Of a stretch of DNA of 64,000 bases, positions 46,009 through 55,819 are shown in pieces; positions within the stretch are counted from its first letter, which is position 1; each line of letters opens with the position of its first letter. Source of the DNA: Planctomycetaceae bacterium (GTDB lineage: Bacteria > Planctomycetota > Planctomycetia > Planctomycetales > Planctomycetaceae); contig JAEUII010000324.1 in NCBI GenBank assembly GCA_016795145.1, forward strand, positions 1 through 64,000, in the 5' to 3' direction. The notes beneath the pieces are model-generated. The model was not told the origin of the DNA and ran no database searches. It saw only the letters and a program-made list of their open reading frames with translations. Made by a program: the position numbers and the translations under genes.

Positions 46009-48585
46009 CTATGGCGCTTTGAACTTCACGGGGAGCGGTGCGCCAAGCGTGTCTTTGTTGGCAACAAAACCATTCCCGTCGACATCCACAAAGATGGGAT
46101 TTGAAACGGCGGCTGGATGTTGTTTTCCCCAGTCGGGACCAACGACGTCACCAAGTGTCTGAGTTCTGTGTCCTGTGACCACGACAAGATGTGCATCTGT
46201 GCTCATCTGTACCGTGGCGTCATGGCGAAATTTGGTCGTCTCTTTTCTGAACAGGTCCGGATGCGATTCCCGAGTCCAGGTAAGTTCCGGCGTTGTTTTG
46301 CCATTCACAAGTATGCTGACGACATCGATGTCACACCAGTTGGGGGTTTGTACCGAGACCGAAAGTACCGCCTGCCCATCCGTCACCTGAAGGTCATCTC
46401 CCGGATCAGCGGTTGCCTGATCATTTTTCGTTTTCGCAGAGACCTCCAGAAACGGACCGTTCGACATGATCAGGCGACCATTGCGTGACTGATCACGCAT
46501 CTCGTCGCTTTGAATCTGCGCCGGGTTGTCTGAAGACGAGCGAATCCACAGTCGGAGACCGCCAGATCCATGGTAGTTGTAGTGTGAGTCCGTGTTGACG
46601 ACGCCATAGACTCGGTATCCCTGATTCAGCAACTGAAGCCAGTTGAAAGCCGTTTGATTACCGACCGGCTTACCATCGACCATTCGAAATGGTGTTGGTG
46701 AAAGCAGCGGGTCGATGGGATGGATCTCCATGACGTTCATGATGCCAAACGTACGAGAATACCCTTCGTCTGGTTTCTGATCGCCGTCCTTGTCAAAGAA
46801 GAGCCAGCCCACATCCGGATGATTCTGTTGAATCAGCTTCTCGCTGTGATTATCCCACGCGGCGATCCGCTCCATCTGAGTTTCGGGGCTTGTGTCCGTT
46901 TGCGGCCCGCCACCATCCTGAGTTCGTGGAGTCATTTTCATCGGGAACACGTTTTGATGGTTCAGCGGCAGCGGAGAACCGGTCAGTTCCATTCCTGTAA
47001 CGGTTGCCATTCGATCCTTTGCCCCGAATCGCATGAGGTGAGCATCATACGTGGAGACGCGGTTGTGTTCCGTGCATGGTGCAAACTCGACGTGTTCACA
47101 AAGCAGATTCAGAACCCGCCCGGCCTGGCTGGATGTATTGTCTCCGGACGGTGTACTGTGACTGTGGAAGTCCGCACTGATCCAGCCGTTCGTGTTGACA
47201 ACTCGCGGCAGTGTCACGGCTCTTTCTGTCACTCTGCCCGCGACCACTTCAACCTGAGTGAACTCGGCGTTGTATTCGGGGCCGTGACTGATGATCAGGT
47301 CATACGTTCCCTTCTGCAGACGGACGGTTGCTTCGCCGTCTGGCGTGTAGATGAGATTCTTCACCAGAGATTCGGCAGACTCCGGCCCCCAGTTTGGAGT
47401 CGGTGCGTCTCCCGTGCCACGAACCTCGATCTTCGCAGGGATCACATTGCCTTTGTCGTCCTTCACAGCAAAATGCACGGAACCAGGATTGTATCCCGCT
47501 ATCGCGATCGTGGCTTTTGGCTGATCCAGCGTGAGAGGTTGCTTCGCGTAGGACTTGCCCGCAACCTCAGGTTCGACCTGCCATTCACCGGCCGGCAGCC
47601 GAACTGATGCCTGACCTTTTCCATCAGTGACAACTGTCCCGTAAGCCGTACCTTTGTTGATCAGGTGCAGGCGAGCCTCAGGGACTGGCTGACCGTTTGC
47701 TTCAGTCGAGATGGTCAGTTCATGAAGCGTCGCCGGGGCTGGTTTTGATGCCATCAGGTTTGCGAGGGCAGCCGGCAGGTCTCGATGAACATAGATCTTT
47801 CGTTCCAGCTTGTATCGTTCCCCAGGCTTCAGGGTGATCGCCGTGCGACTGTTCGGGATGTATGTAAGAACAGACTCGCGAGCATTGCTTTTGCTGTCAA
47901 TCTGGAAGCCCGGAGCTTCCACCACGTACGCCTGCTTCCAGTACACGTCATGGAAGGAGAATTGATCGTGGCTGCCGTCCTCAGACTTCTTCATCTGTTC
48001 CTTGCCAGCGTCAGCTCGGAGATCGTCTGAGAGTGTCAGTTCCACGTCCTTCTTTGTTGTGTTGACCCATGTGGTTTGAAGAGTCAGCCAGGTTTCACCG
48101 GCACCGAGACTCCAGGTGACGTGCATCTCCGGCAGTTCCTCCGTTCCCGCGGAACGGAGTTTCAACTGCACGGACCGTTTTGTGCCACCAACGGCGGTCG
48201 CTTCCGCGTCGCGAGTCAGCTCGACGGTTTCCTGGAAGACGCGGTTCCTGCGAGCCGGATAGAAAGCACTGAGCTGATCGCTTTCGGCTTCTCGCCATGC
48301 CAGATCAATCAGACTGCCTCCGACTGTTTTGACGGTCATGTTCGCGTTGCGAGACGCCAGCGGGCGCGCGATGATGGCGGTGATCAGATCGTTATGCAGA
48401 GCGTAGTCGCCGTAGATGGCGTCGACTTCTTTCCCCGCCGGAACGAGCTGTTCCCAGTTGTCTGCCGTGAGTTCTTCAATGCGTAGTGGACCTGGCGTTT
48501 GAGCCGTCGCAAGGGGTTCTGTCGTCACAAGGAAAGCACAAGTGACAAGGAAGGTCAGGATCGCAGGAATGCGTTGCCGATGCAT
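46009..48585 (-). CDS. Exported CehA/McbA-type PHP-domain protein
   Basis: The ATG at 48585 follows GGAG by about 7 bases and starts a signal peptide (MHRQRIPAILTFLVTCAFLVTTEPLATA), giving 858 residues; upstream ATGs in the same frame would add 57 improbable residues. The N-terminal part is beta-rich with carboxypeptidase-regulatory-like segments. A PHP metallohydrolase core is found in the second half: SADFHSHSTPSGDN, the segment FAPCTEHNRVS, then NTDSHYNYHG. The His/Asp residues of the PHP core are kept, so a di- or trinuclear metal site and a phosphoesterase or amidohydrolase activity are likely. The natural substrate is unknown. Confidence 0.8.
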   Translation of the reverse strand: MHRQRIPAILTFLVTCAFLVTTEPLATAQTPGPLRIEELTADNWEQLVPAGKEVDAIYGDYALHNDLITAIIARPLASRNANMTVKTVGGSLIDLAWREAESDQLSAFYPARRNRVFQETVELTRDAEATAVGGTKRSVQLKLRSAGTEELPEMHVTWSLGAGETWLTLQTTWVNTTKKDVELTLSDDLRADAGKEQMKKSEDGSHDQFSFHDVYWKQAYVVEAPGFQIDSKSNARESVLTYIPNSRTAITLKPGERYKLERKIYVHRDLPAALANLMASKPAPATLHELTISTEANGQPVPEARLHLINKGTAYGTVVTDGKGQASVRLPAGEWQVEPEVAGKSYAKQPLTLDQPKATIAIAGYNPGSVHFAVKDDKGNVIPAKIEVRGTGDAPTPNWGPESAESLVKNLIYTPDGEATVRLQKGTYDLIISHGPEYNAEFTQVEVVAGRVTERAVTLPRVVNTNGWISADFHSHSTPSGDNTSSQAGRVLNLLCEHVEFAPCTEHNRVSTYDAHLMRFGAKDRMATVTGMELTGSPLPLNHQNVFPMKMTPRTQDGGGPQTDTSPETQMERIAAWDNHSEKLIQQNHPDVGWLFFDKDGDQKPDEGYSRTFGIMNVMEIHPIDPLLSPTPFRMVDGKPVGNQTAFNWLQLLNQGYRVYGVVNTDSHYNYHGSGGLRLWIRSSSDNPAQIQSDEMRDQSRNGRLIMSNGPFLEVSAKTKNDQATADPGDDLQVTDGQAVLSVSVQTPNWCDIDVVSILVNGKTTPELTWTRESHPDLFRKETTKFRHDATVQMSTDAHLVVVTGHRTQTLGDVVGPDWGKQHPAAVSNPIFVDVDGNGFVANKDTLGAPLPVKFKAP

Positions 48586-48761
48586 AGTGGGCTCCGGGGT
48601 GGGAAGGCGGGATGGCCGTTGAAGTGACTGGAGTCGCGTTGGTGGAGCTGGAATCATTTCGGCTGATTCCCACTTTGGCAAGCATTTGGGCAGACGGAGC
48701 CTGTGCCATTGCGAAACGAGGACTGCTGATTCACAAAGACATTGATTCACTATCACATCGT

Positions 48762-48815
48762 AACCCGAAACGTCAGTGAGGGACCTACATCACAACCCGA
48801 AACGTCAGTGAGGGA
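48762..48815 (+). repeat. Two direct copies of a short planctomycete-type repeat
   Basis: AACCCGAAACGTCAGTGAGG occurs at 48762 and again at 48794, a 32-base period, each followed by GA. Similar short motifs of the form AACCCGA-CG-GAGGGA are dispersed in planctomycete genomes. They sit between two divergent genes. The stretch 48586-48938 holds nothing else I could identify. Confidence 0.75.
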
Positions 48816-48938
48816 TGATCAGCGGCAACGTGATCCACAAGAATTCGTCGCACCCGAAGCGGTTGTCGAGCATGTTGTTTCAGCAGGGCTGGCATGGAGT
48901 GAAAGGGACGGAGCGGTTAGGATTCCGCTGAGTGTCTG

Positions 48939-50642
48939 ATGGTGCCAAAGTTTCTGGAGTTTGAGTTGATGAACAATCCAGGTTCGCCCGCGGTAAGCAA
49001 GAGCATTGGTTCGAAAGTCCGATGGAAAACTGGATTGATCCTGCTGGCACTATGCGCGGGGGGAACGGTTGCGGCGAATCGACTGTCGGAGAATGCTACG
49101 AATGCGATGATCGCTACTTTCACCGGCATCGGTGTGTCGATTCTGGTCCTGAATCTCTGGTGGCTTGGGTTCTCGGGGGTTCCCTGGAAGGCACGACTCG
49201 GCATTTGGCTACTGGGGCCGATCTCGCTGGGGATCTTCGGCGCGTGTGTTCGCAACGTATGGTTCGAAGGCGATATGCGGCCTCATTTCGAATTTCGCTG
49301 GGACGGTCCTTCGGCCAGACAGAAAGCTCAGGAATGGCTGGCTCAGCAGAAGTCCGAATCGAAGCCGAAGCTCACGATTACTGAACCGATGGAAATCACG
49401 GATGCTGACTGGGCTGACTACTGCGGCCCGGGACGAAATCGCACGATCAACGAACCACTACTGCCGCTCGACTGGAAAGCACAACCGCCTCGCGAGCTGT
49501 GGCGACATCCCGTCGGGGATGCCTGGTCGTCCTTCACCATCGCGGGACCGCTGCTGTTTACCCAGGAACAACGCGGGGAGTTGGAATGTACGGTGTGTTA
49601 TGCGGTGGAGACTGGCGAAGAACTCTGGCGACGCGAAGACAAAGCTCGTTACGAAAGTGCCCAGGGCGCGATCGGTCCACGTGCGACGCCGGTTGTGACG
49701 CCCGATGCCATCTACGCTCTTGGCGCAACCGGAATTCTTACAGCACTGAAACCATCAGACGGATCCGTCATCTGGCAACGCAATATCCTCGACGATGCCG
49801 GTGCTCAGATGATCGAATGGGGAATGAGTGGTACTCCATTGATCGATGGAGACCATCTGTATGTTGACGCGGGAGGCGACAAGGACAAAGCGGTCATCGC
49901 TTACAACAGGACCACCGGCGACATTGTCTGGGCGAAAGAAAATCATACGGCCAGTTACACGGCTCCTCGCATTGAAGAGTTCAATGGTGTTCGGCATCTT
50001 CTGATCTTCCACGGCGAAGGGCTTCTGGCACTGAATCCGGAGACGGGCGATCGGCTCTGGGAATACCCGTGGACGAATCAGTACAAGATCAACGTAGCTC
50101 AACCAATCCGCTTCAATGAGTCTCTGTTCATCAGCAGCGGATACAACGCAGGCTGCGTGATGCTGAATCCTGGTTCCGTCACCGATGGTCGACCTGCCGA
50201 AGTCTGGGCTCCGGCGAAATCCATGAAGCTCAAGTTCAATGAAGCGGTTCGCGTGGGCGACTACTTGTATGGGATCGACGATGGCATTCTGAGCTGCATT
50301 GACCTCAGAGATGGTAAGCGAAAGTGGAAGGGCGGTCGTTACGGTTTCGGACATGTTCTGCTGTGGTCCGACAAATTGATCGTTCAGGCTGAAGATGGTT
50401 ACGTCGCGGTGGTGGATGCGATCCCGGAGAAGTTCACCGAGGTGACTCGGTTTAACGCTTTGACGGACAGGACGTGGAATGTTCCCGTTGTGAACAAAGG
50501 ACGTCTGATTGTTCGCAATGCGTCGGAAGCCGCCTGCTTCGACCTGCGACCATCTGTAGAGCCAGCCGCAGCCGCTGCAGAACCCACTGCCACGGAAGCT
50601 GCGGCTTCAGAAACTGCGACGCCAGAACCTTCCTCAAAGTAG
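48939..50642 (+). CDS. Membrane-anchored PQQ-like beta-propeller protein
   Basis: Three hydrophobic segments occupy about 30-110 (TGLILLALCAGGTVAAN; FTGIGVSILVLNLWWLGF; LGIWLLGPISLGIFGACV). A BamB/PQQ-enzyme-like eight-blade propeller (about 185-535) follows, with repeated VYAVETGEELWRRE- and ALNPETGDRLWEY-type blades, then an Ala/Thr/Glu-rich tail. PQQ-enzyme catalytic and metal residues are not evident, so a binding or scaffold role on the outer face of the inner membrane is likely. The start is ATG 48939 or ATG 48969. Followed after 7 bases by pxpB. Confidence 0.85.
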   Translation: MVPKFLEFELMNNPGSPAVSKSIGSKVRWKTGLILLALCAGGTVAANRLSENATNAMIATFTGIGVSILVLNLWWLGFSGVPWKARLGIWLLGPISLGIFGACVRNVWFEGDMRPHFEFRWDGPSARQKAQEWLAQQKSESKPKLTITEPMEITDADWADYCGPGRNRTINEPLLPLDWKAQPPRELWRHPVGDAWSSFTIAGPLLFTQEQRGELECTVCYAVETGEELWRREDKARYESAQGAIGPRATPVVTPDAIYALGATGILTALKPSDGSVIWQRNILDDAGAQMIEWGMSGTPLIDGDHLYVDAGGDKDKAVIAYNRTTGDIVWAKENHTASYTAPRIEEFNGVRHLLIFHGEGLLALNPETGDRLWEYPWTNQYKINVAQPIRFNESLFISSGYNAGCVMLNPGSVTDGRPAEVWAPAKSMKLKFNEAVRVGDYLYGIDDGILSCIDLRDGKRKWKGGRYGFGHVLLWSDKLIVQAEDGYVAVVDAIPEKFTEVTRFNALTDRTWNVPVVNKGRLIVRNASEAACFDLRPSVEPAAAAAEPTATEAAASETATPEPSSK

Positions 50643-50649
50643 CGCCACC

Positions 50650-51333
50650 ATGACGCCTTCCGTCAGCGTACTTGGTGATTCCGCACTCCGCATTGTCTGG
50701 CCCGGACTTTCAGACGACGAAGTGTTCTCGCAGATTCGTCGCGCAGTGAGACTCCTGCAGGCCGCGGGATTTCAACAGGACCAGCTTGTTCCTGGATTCG
50801 CCTCGTTGACGGTGATGCTGGACAGGCTGGTTGACGACTGGCACCAGGAAGTTGTTTGCATCGAAGCCGCGTTGTCACAGGTCATCGCGGCTTCAGAAGA
50901 TGCTCCGTCAAAGACCGTCCGAATTCCCGTGTGCTTTGATCCCGAGTTTGCTCCTGATCTACCGCAGCTCGTGGAACAATCACAGCTGACTCAGTCCGAC
51001 TGGATTGATCAGTTTGTTGCCATCACGTTCCAGGTCCGCCTCATTGGATTTGCACCAGGCTTTCCGTATCTGGCGGGGCTTCCTCAGAAGTTTGCGATGC
51101 CCCGACGATCGACGCCTCGCGTGAAGGTCCCTGCTGGTTCTGTGGCCATCGGCGGACAGCAGACCGGAATCTATCCGCAGGCCTCGCCGGGCGGATGGAA
51201 TCTCATCGGTCGAACGCCCGTCATCCTGTTTGACGCGTCTCGAGAATCTCCGTGCCTGCTGAGTCCAGGTGATGAAGTGCAGTTTTTCGCCATCACACGC
51301 GAGGCCTTCGAGGCTCAGCGGTTTGACGCCTGA
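50650..51333 (+). CDS. pxpB: 5-oxoprolinase subunit PxpB / KipI-like
   Basis: PxpB, with PxpA and PxpC, hydrolyses 5-oxoproline; relatives include KipI and allophanate hydrolase subunit 1. The 227-residue product has VRLIGFAPGFPYLAGLP and RRSTPRVKVPAGSVAIGGQQTGIYP, both diagnostic, and ends with GDEVQFFAIT. It starts 7 bases after the PQQ-like protein. No pxpA or pxpC is adjacent, so it is an orphan here; it may pair with proteins encoded elsewhere or have another role. Confidence 0.88.
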   Translation: MTPSVSVLGDSALRIVWPGLSDDEVFSQIRRAVRLLQAAGFQQDQLVPGFASLTVMLDRLVDDWHQEVVCIEAALSQVIAASEDAPSKTVRIPVCFDPEFAPDLPQLVEQSQLTQSDWIDQFVAITFQVRLIGFAPGFPYLAGLPQKFAMPRRSTPRVKVPAGSVAIGGQQTGIYPQASPGGWNLIGRTPVILFDASRESPCLLSPGDEVQFFAITREAFEAQRFDA

Positions 51334-51479
51334 ATTGCGGCCGGATACCCTGCCAGGCGTGCACAAAGCGTGTCGGAAGCTCGCATGCTGTCCAGAGTTG
51401 TATTGTGTGATTCTGTGACATCCCATCAGCGTCCGAGCTTCATTTCGGATCGTGCTTTGTTCGAAAGAAAGGGCCACCA

Positions 51480-52385
51480 ATGAATCAGGGACCTGGGTTT
51501 TCTCGACGAGCGGCAATGGCAGGCGGACTCCTGGCCGCTGGATCCATGATGTCAGGGGCGACGGCGGCTCCGGTTCCAGCAGATTCCGAAGTGGAAAAGC
51601 CTGGCGCGACGAAGAATACTCGGTTCGCTGTCAACGTTGAGATGTGGTACGGCGGTAAGTCGTTCCTGGAGAAGATCGAGCTGGCCGCAAAGTATGGTTA
51701 TCCGGCGATCGAATTCTGGCCTTACGAAAACAAGGATATTCCGGCTGCGGCGAAGTTGCTGAAAGAGAAGAACGTCGCTGTTTCGCAGTTCACGGCGTGG
51801 CCCTTTGGCAAGATTCTGAACAACCCTGCATCGACTCACGATGATTTCGTCAGGAAGATCGAAGAAAGCTGTGACATTGCCGATCAGCTGGACTGTTCTC
51901 TGTTCACGGTGGTCATTGGTGATGACATTGCGGGTGTCAGCAAGGCGGAGATGCATGCTGCTGCGATCAAAGGCCTGAAACGAGCCGCACCGATCTGCGA
52001 GAAGCGAAAGAAGACGATCATCATTGAGCCCATGAATCCTCGCAATCACCCCAACCACTGTCTCTACGGAGGCGATGATGCGATTGCCATTTGCAAAGCC
52101 GTGGGTTCTCAGTCCGTGAAGATCAACTGGGACCTGTATCATATGCAGATCGTCGACGGCGACCTGTGCATGAGGATGCGGGAAGGCTGGGACTACATCG
52201 GATATCTGCAACTGGCGGACAATCCAGGTCGTCATGAACCGGGCACCGGTGAGTTGAACTACACGCGAGTCTTTCAGGAAATCAAGGCACTCAAGTACAC
52301 CGGCTATGTGGGGCTTGAGTGCCATCCGAAGGAAGGTGACTGGAAGGCTGCTCAGCGGATTTACAAAGCCGATGACTGGACCTGA
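51480..52385 (+). CDS. Tat-exported hydroxypyruvate isomerase-like TIM-barrel protein
   Basis: A twin-arginine-like signal (FSRRAAMAGGLLAAG) is followed by a TIM barrel of the xylose isomerase-like/AP endonuclease 2 superfamily. The best match is the hydroxypyruvate isomerase subfamily: IIIEPMNPRNHPNHCLYGGDDAI carries a metal-binding Glu, KINWDLYHMQIVDGD supplies a metal-binding Asp and His, and QLADNPGRHEPGTGELNY and GLECHPKEG supply the remaining ligands. Export suggests a sugar or carbohydrate substrate outside the cytoplasm. An oxidoreductase gene of the same kind of pathway follows. Confidence 0.85.
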   Translation: MNQGPGFSRRAAMAGGLLAAGSMMSGATAAPVPADSEVEKPGATKNTRFAVNVEMWYGGKSFLEKIELAAKYGYPAIEFWPYENKDIPAAAKLLKEKNVAVSQFTAWPFGKILNNPASTHDDFVRKIEESCDIADQLDCSLFTVVIGDDIAGVSKAEMHAAAIKGLKRAAPICEKRKKTIIIEPMNPRNHPNHCLYGGDDAIAICKAVGSQSVKINWDLYHMQIVDGDLCMRMREGWDYIGYLQLADNPGRHEPGTGELNYTRVFQEIKALKYTGYVGLECHPKEGDWKAAQRIYKADDWT

Positions 52386-52432
52386 CGCTTGAACGAACGA
52401 TCAAAATTCAGTCCCATGTGTCCTCAGGCGAG

Positions 52433-52452
52433 CGGCCGGTGTAAACCGGCCG
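52433..52452. other. GC-rich hairpin
   Basis: CGGCCGGT and ACCGGCCG pair across a GTAA loop. There is no T tract, so it may be an attenuating or stabilising structure between the isomerase and oxidoreductase genes. Confidence 0.5.
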
Positions 52453-52530
52453 GTACCCTCAATTCAACAAATTGCTTCTGACCTCCCTCCCTCAAAGATC
52501 CCCACTTCAGAACCACAGGAGATTCTTTCC

Positions 52531-54042
52531 ATGCGAAAAATTCAGCGTCGCGGATTCCTTGCGACCAGTGCTGGTGCCGCTTCACTGGCTTTTGCGGCTC
52601 CCGCAATCGGCCGTGCAGGAATGTCACCGAACGACAAGATGGGTGTTGCCATCGTTGGTGTTAACGGTCGCGGCGGCGAACACATCAGTGAGTTTCTGAA
52701 AGATGACCGCACCGAAATCCGAGTCATCGTGGACGTCGATGAAGCCGTTGCCAACCGACGCTGTGACGATATCGAAAAGAAACAGGGCACACGTCCGACT
52801 CCGGTCACAGACATGCGAAAGGCGTTTGAGAACCCGGCAATCGATCTGGTCAGCACAGCGACTCCTAACCACTGGCATGCATTGACTGGCATCTGGGCCA
52901 TGCAGGCCGGCAAAGACGCGTATGTCGAAAAACCGGTCTGCCACAATGTTCATGAAGGCACATCGCTGATCGCAACGGCTCGCAAGTACGGCCGCATGTG
53001 CCAGGTCGGGACACAGTGCCGGTCCAGTAAAGCCATCATTGATGCGGTCGCCTTCATGCGTTCCGGGGGAATCGGCGAAGTGAAGTTCGCACGAGGACTC
53101 TGTTACAAACGTCGAAAGAGCATTGGTGCTCTGGGAGACTACAAGATCCCAGCGACGGTGAACTTTGATCTCTGGAGCGGTCCGGCAAGTCTCACATCGC
53201 CGCAACTGACTCGACCGAACTTCCACTATGACTGGCACTGGCAGCGTCACTACGGAAACGGTGACCTTGGAAACCAGGGGCCGCATCAGACCGACATCGC
53301 TCGCTGGGGCCTGGGCATTGATACACATCCAAACCGCATTCTTTGCTACGGCGGACGTCTTGGATATCAGGCCGAACGCAACAACCCGGATTACGTCGAT
53401 GCTGGCGACACGGGCAACACGGAAATCTCACTGTACGACTACGGTGACAAATGCATCGTCTTCGAAACACGAGGACTCTCGGTTGACGACAGCGACGATG
53501 AAGAACTGAACGTGCTGTTCCAGAGCAAGTCTGGTAACAAAGTCGGCGTTGTGTTCTACGGCACCGAAGGCTACGTCGTTCAGGATTCCTATAGCCACTG
53601 CTTCGTCTACGACAAGGACAAGAAGCTGGTGAAGGAATTCAAGGGCGGTGGTGAGCACTTCCAGAACTTCGTCTCTGCCTGCCAGTCTCGCAAGGTTGAG
53701 GATCTGAACGCGGATGTACGGGAAGGTCACCTGTCAGCGGCCATCAGCCATCTCGGAAACATCTCCTACTACATCGGGGAGAAGAATCGGCTGTCGGTTT
53801 CTGACATCTCGGCGGAGCTGAAGTCGTTTAAGACTTTGGATGACAATGAAGCGACGCTGCAGCGAACCGTCAAACACCTGCAAAAGAATGGCGTGCAAAC
53901 GGACAAGGACTTCATGTCACTGGGTGCGGTCCTGGAGTTCGATCCGGAGCGCGAAGTCATCACTAACAATGCCGAAGCGAATGCACTACTGACGCGTGAG
54001 TATCGCGAACCTTACGTGGTTCCGAAGGCCGACAAGGTCTGA
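52531..54042 (+). CDS. Tat-exported Gfo/Idh/MocA family oxidoreductase
   Basis: The ATG at 52531 follows AGGAG by 9 bases. A twin-arginine signal (IQRRGFLATSAGAASLAFA) is followed by a Rossmann fold (GVAIVGVNGRGGEHISEFL). Family marks are the segment STATPNHWHALTGIWAMQAG and the EKP motif in DAYVEKPVCHN. The C-terminal half (from about 150) is the mixed alpha/beta domain; GNGDLGNQGPHQTDIARWGLG carries the conserved His/Asp of the family. NAD(P)-dependent oxidation of sugars is typical. With the preceding isomerase-like protein it suggests an exported sugar-processing pair. Confidence 0.9.
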   Translation: MRKIQRRGFLATSAGAASLAFAAPAIGRAGMSPNDKMGVAIVGVNGRGGEHISEFLKDDRTEIRVIVDVDEAVANRRCDDIEKKQGTRPTPVTDMRKAFENPAIDLVSTATPNHWHALTGIWAMQAGKDAYVEKPVCHNVHEGTSLIATARKYGRMCQVGTQCRSSKAIIDAVAFMRSGGIGEVKFARGLCYKRRKSIGALGDYKIPATVNFDLWSGPASLTSPQLTRPNFHYDWHWQRHYGNGDLGNQGPHQTDIARWGLGIDTHPNRILCYGGRLGYQAERNNPDYVDAGDTGNTEISLYDYGDKCIVFETRGLSVDDSDDEELNVLFQSKSGNKVGVVFYGTEGYVVQDSYSHCFVYDKDKKLVKEFKGGGEHFQNFVSACQSRKVEDLNADVREGHLSAAISHLGNISYYIGEKNRLSVSDISAELKSFKTLDDNEATLQRTVKHLQKNGVQTDKDFMSLGAVLEFDPEREVITNNAEANALLTREYREPYVVPKADKV

Positions 54043-54069
54043 TGGATTCTGTCAGCTAAGAAAACGAAA

Positions 54070-54112
54070 ACGAGCGGCCCGTTCGAATGAACGCGTCGCT
54101 CGTGTTATTTTT
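54070..54112 (+). terminator. Rho-independent terminator
   Basis: ACGAGCG and CGCTCGT pair (54070-54076 and 54097-54103) with an inner GTTC/GAAC stem, followed by GTTATTTTT. It serves the oxidoreductase gene, with the small lipoprotein gene converging. Confidence 0.85.
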
Positions 54113-54152
54113 GGCGATGGACAAATGGTGCCGGCGGACTGACCGCCGGACA

Positions 54153-54401
54153 TCAGAATCCCTGCTGAACCTTCTTCTTCTCGGCCGCCTGCTTCTTTGC
54201 AGCTTCGACCTGATTGTGCAGCTTGAACTCAGGACCGGCAGGGAAATACTGCACGTCGTCCGTCAGATAGTCAGGCGATGGGAGAGTCTGGCCACCGATG
54301 GTGGTTTGACAGCCCGTGAGCGCACTGCAGCAGACAAGAGCCGCGAGCGACAACATGATTCCGGAGCGTGAGGAAAGTTTGTTCACGGGTTTTACCTTCA
54401 T
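54153..54401 (-). CDS. Small lipoprotein of planctomycete type
   Basis: The 82-residue product has a lipoprotein signal ending SALTGC. The mature part reads TLPSPDYLTDDVQYFPAGPEF, followed by a short Lys/Gln/Ala-rich helix. I believe the DDVQYFPAGPEF block recurs in small planctomycete lipoproteins, but that is from memory. Function unknown. Confidence 0.75.
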   Translation of the reverse strand: MKVKPVNKLSSRSGIMLSLAALVCCSALTGCQTTIGGQTLPSPDYLTDDVQYFPAGPEFKLHNQVEAAKKQAAEKKKVQQGF

Positions 54402-54655
54402 TCAACTGTGTCTGTTCCAGCATCGCGTCGTCTGGACATCCATGCCTGGTGTCGGCGCTGCCGGTTCTTCTTTGCTTCTATCGTCCTGAAAAGGCGATAG
54501 ACTTGGCAGAATCGATCTGATCGATACAGCTTTTCATTTCGCCGTCGAACTCCGGACTGCACTTCGGCAAAAACAGCCGAACGCTTCGGACGGATGACCG
54601 TGACCACGGTTCCTCAGGCGAACTTCATAACCGTCGACTCTCAAGAGAAACCCCA

Positions 54656-55513
54656 ATGCGTATTGCCGGTATTCAAACCGATGTCGTGTTCAAAGACATC
54701 AACGCCAACCTCAGTCGTCTGGAAGCGACGGTGCGCGATGAGGTCCGACAGGGGACGGAGTTGACGATTTTCCCCGAATGTTTTTCCACCGGCTATTGCT
54801 TTGATTCACTCGACGAAGCAAAACAGTTTGGCGAGAGCATTCCTGGGCCGTCGACGGATCGAGTCACCCGACTTTGCCGCGAGCTGAAGACCTATGTCAT
54901 CTTCGGGATGCTCGAACTTGCGGGCAAAGACCTGTTCAACGCAGCGGTCCTGGTCGGGCCGGACGGAGTGATTGGCAGCTACCGGAAGGTTCATCTTCCT
55001 TATTTGGGAGTCGACCGCTTCACAACGCCAGGCGACCGCCCGTTTGAAGTGTTCGAAGCCGGCGGCGTTCGCATTGGTATGCTGATTTGCTACGACGGGG
55101 GATTTCCCGAAGCGGCTCGAGTGCTGGCGATTCGCGGTGCCGACTTGATCGCTCTGCCGACGAACTGGCCGCCCGGTGGTGCGTACATGGCCGAGTATTC
55201 GATCAATTCACGGGCCATGGAGAATGGGATCTACTTCGCCGCGGTGAATCGAGTTGGCACCGAGAACGGCTTCAGTTTCATCGGAAAAAGCCGCATTTGT
55301 AATCCGACCGGAGCCACGATGACGTCGATCGATGACGCTCGGGCGGACGTTATGCGAGCCGACATTGATCCGGTCCAGGCACGGACAAAGAAGATCGTTC
55401 GAGTGCCCGGGAAGCATCTGATTGATCGGATGGCCGATCGTCGTCCGGAAATGTACGGGGCAATCGTCGAGCCGCATTCGCTGAAACGCCCAGGACGGGA
55501 TGAACCCGCATAG
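54656..55513 (+). CDS. Carbon-nitrogen hydrolase (nitrilase superfamily)
   Basis: The catalytic triad is visible as Glu41 (TIFPECFSTG), Lys111 (GSYRKVHLPY) and Cys145 (IGMLICYDGGFPE). The 285-residue length and the ICYDGGFPEAAR block fit the aliphatic amidase/N-carbamoylase-type branches of the superfamily. No signal peptide. Typical substrates are linear amides or N-carbamoyl compounds; no specific one can be fixed. AAGAG lies 8 bases before the ATG. Confidence 0.9.
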   Translation: MRIAGIQTDVVFKDINANLSRLEATVRDEVRQGTELTIFPECFSTGYCFDSLDEAKQFGESIPGPSTDRVTRLCRELKTYVIFGMLELAGKDLFNAAVLVGPDGVIGSYRKVHLPYLGVDRFTTPGDRPFEVFEAGGVRIGMLICYDGGFPEAARVLAIRGADLIALPTNWPPGGAYMAEYSINSRAMENGIYFAAVNRVGTENGFSFIGKSRICNPTGATMTSIDDARADVMRADIDPVQARTKKIVRVPGKHLIDRMADRRPEMYGAIVEPHSLKRPGRDEPA

Positions 55514-55819
55514 CTGTTTTGTTCAGTTCCGGAAGATGATGGCAACGGATGTCCACGTTCCGTTGATCCTTCTCTGCCACTCGTATCGAATGACGTCGCA
55601 AACCCCATAAATCGTCTGACTTCTCAGGGTGGACACTGGTTGCGATGAACTCAACACGCGTTAGACTCTGCCGGTGCAGAAGGTGGGGAAAGTGGTTGCG
55701 AAGGTCCTGATACAGCCAGTTGGCTGAACGTGGGCAATTGGAACCAGACTTGCTTTGACACATTCATCATGTGTGAACATTAGCAAGGCTGCCGTTCATT
55801 CGCGTTCCAGGATTTTTCC
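55514..55819. other. Intergenic region before the kinase gene
   Basis: About 300 bases with no credible coding frame, repeat or hairpin. The AGGA that precedes the kinase start is at the right end. Confidence 0.4.
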
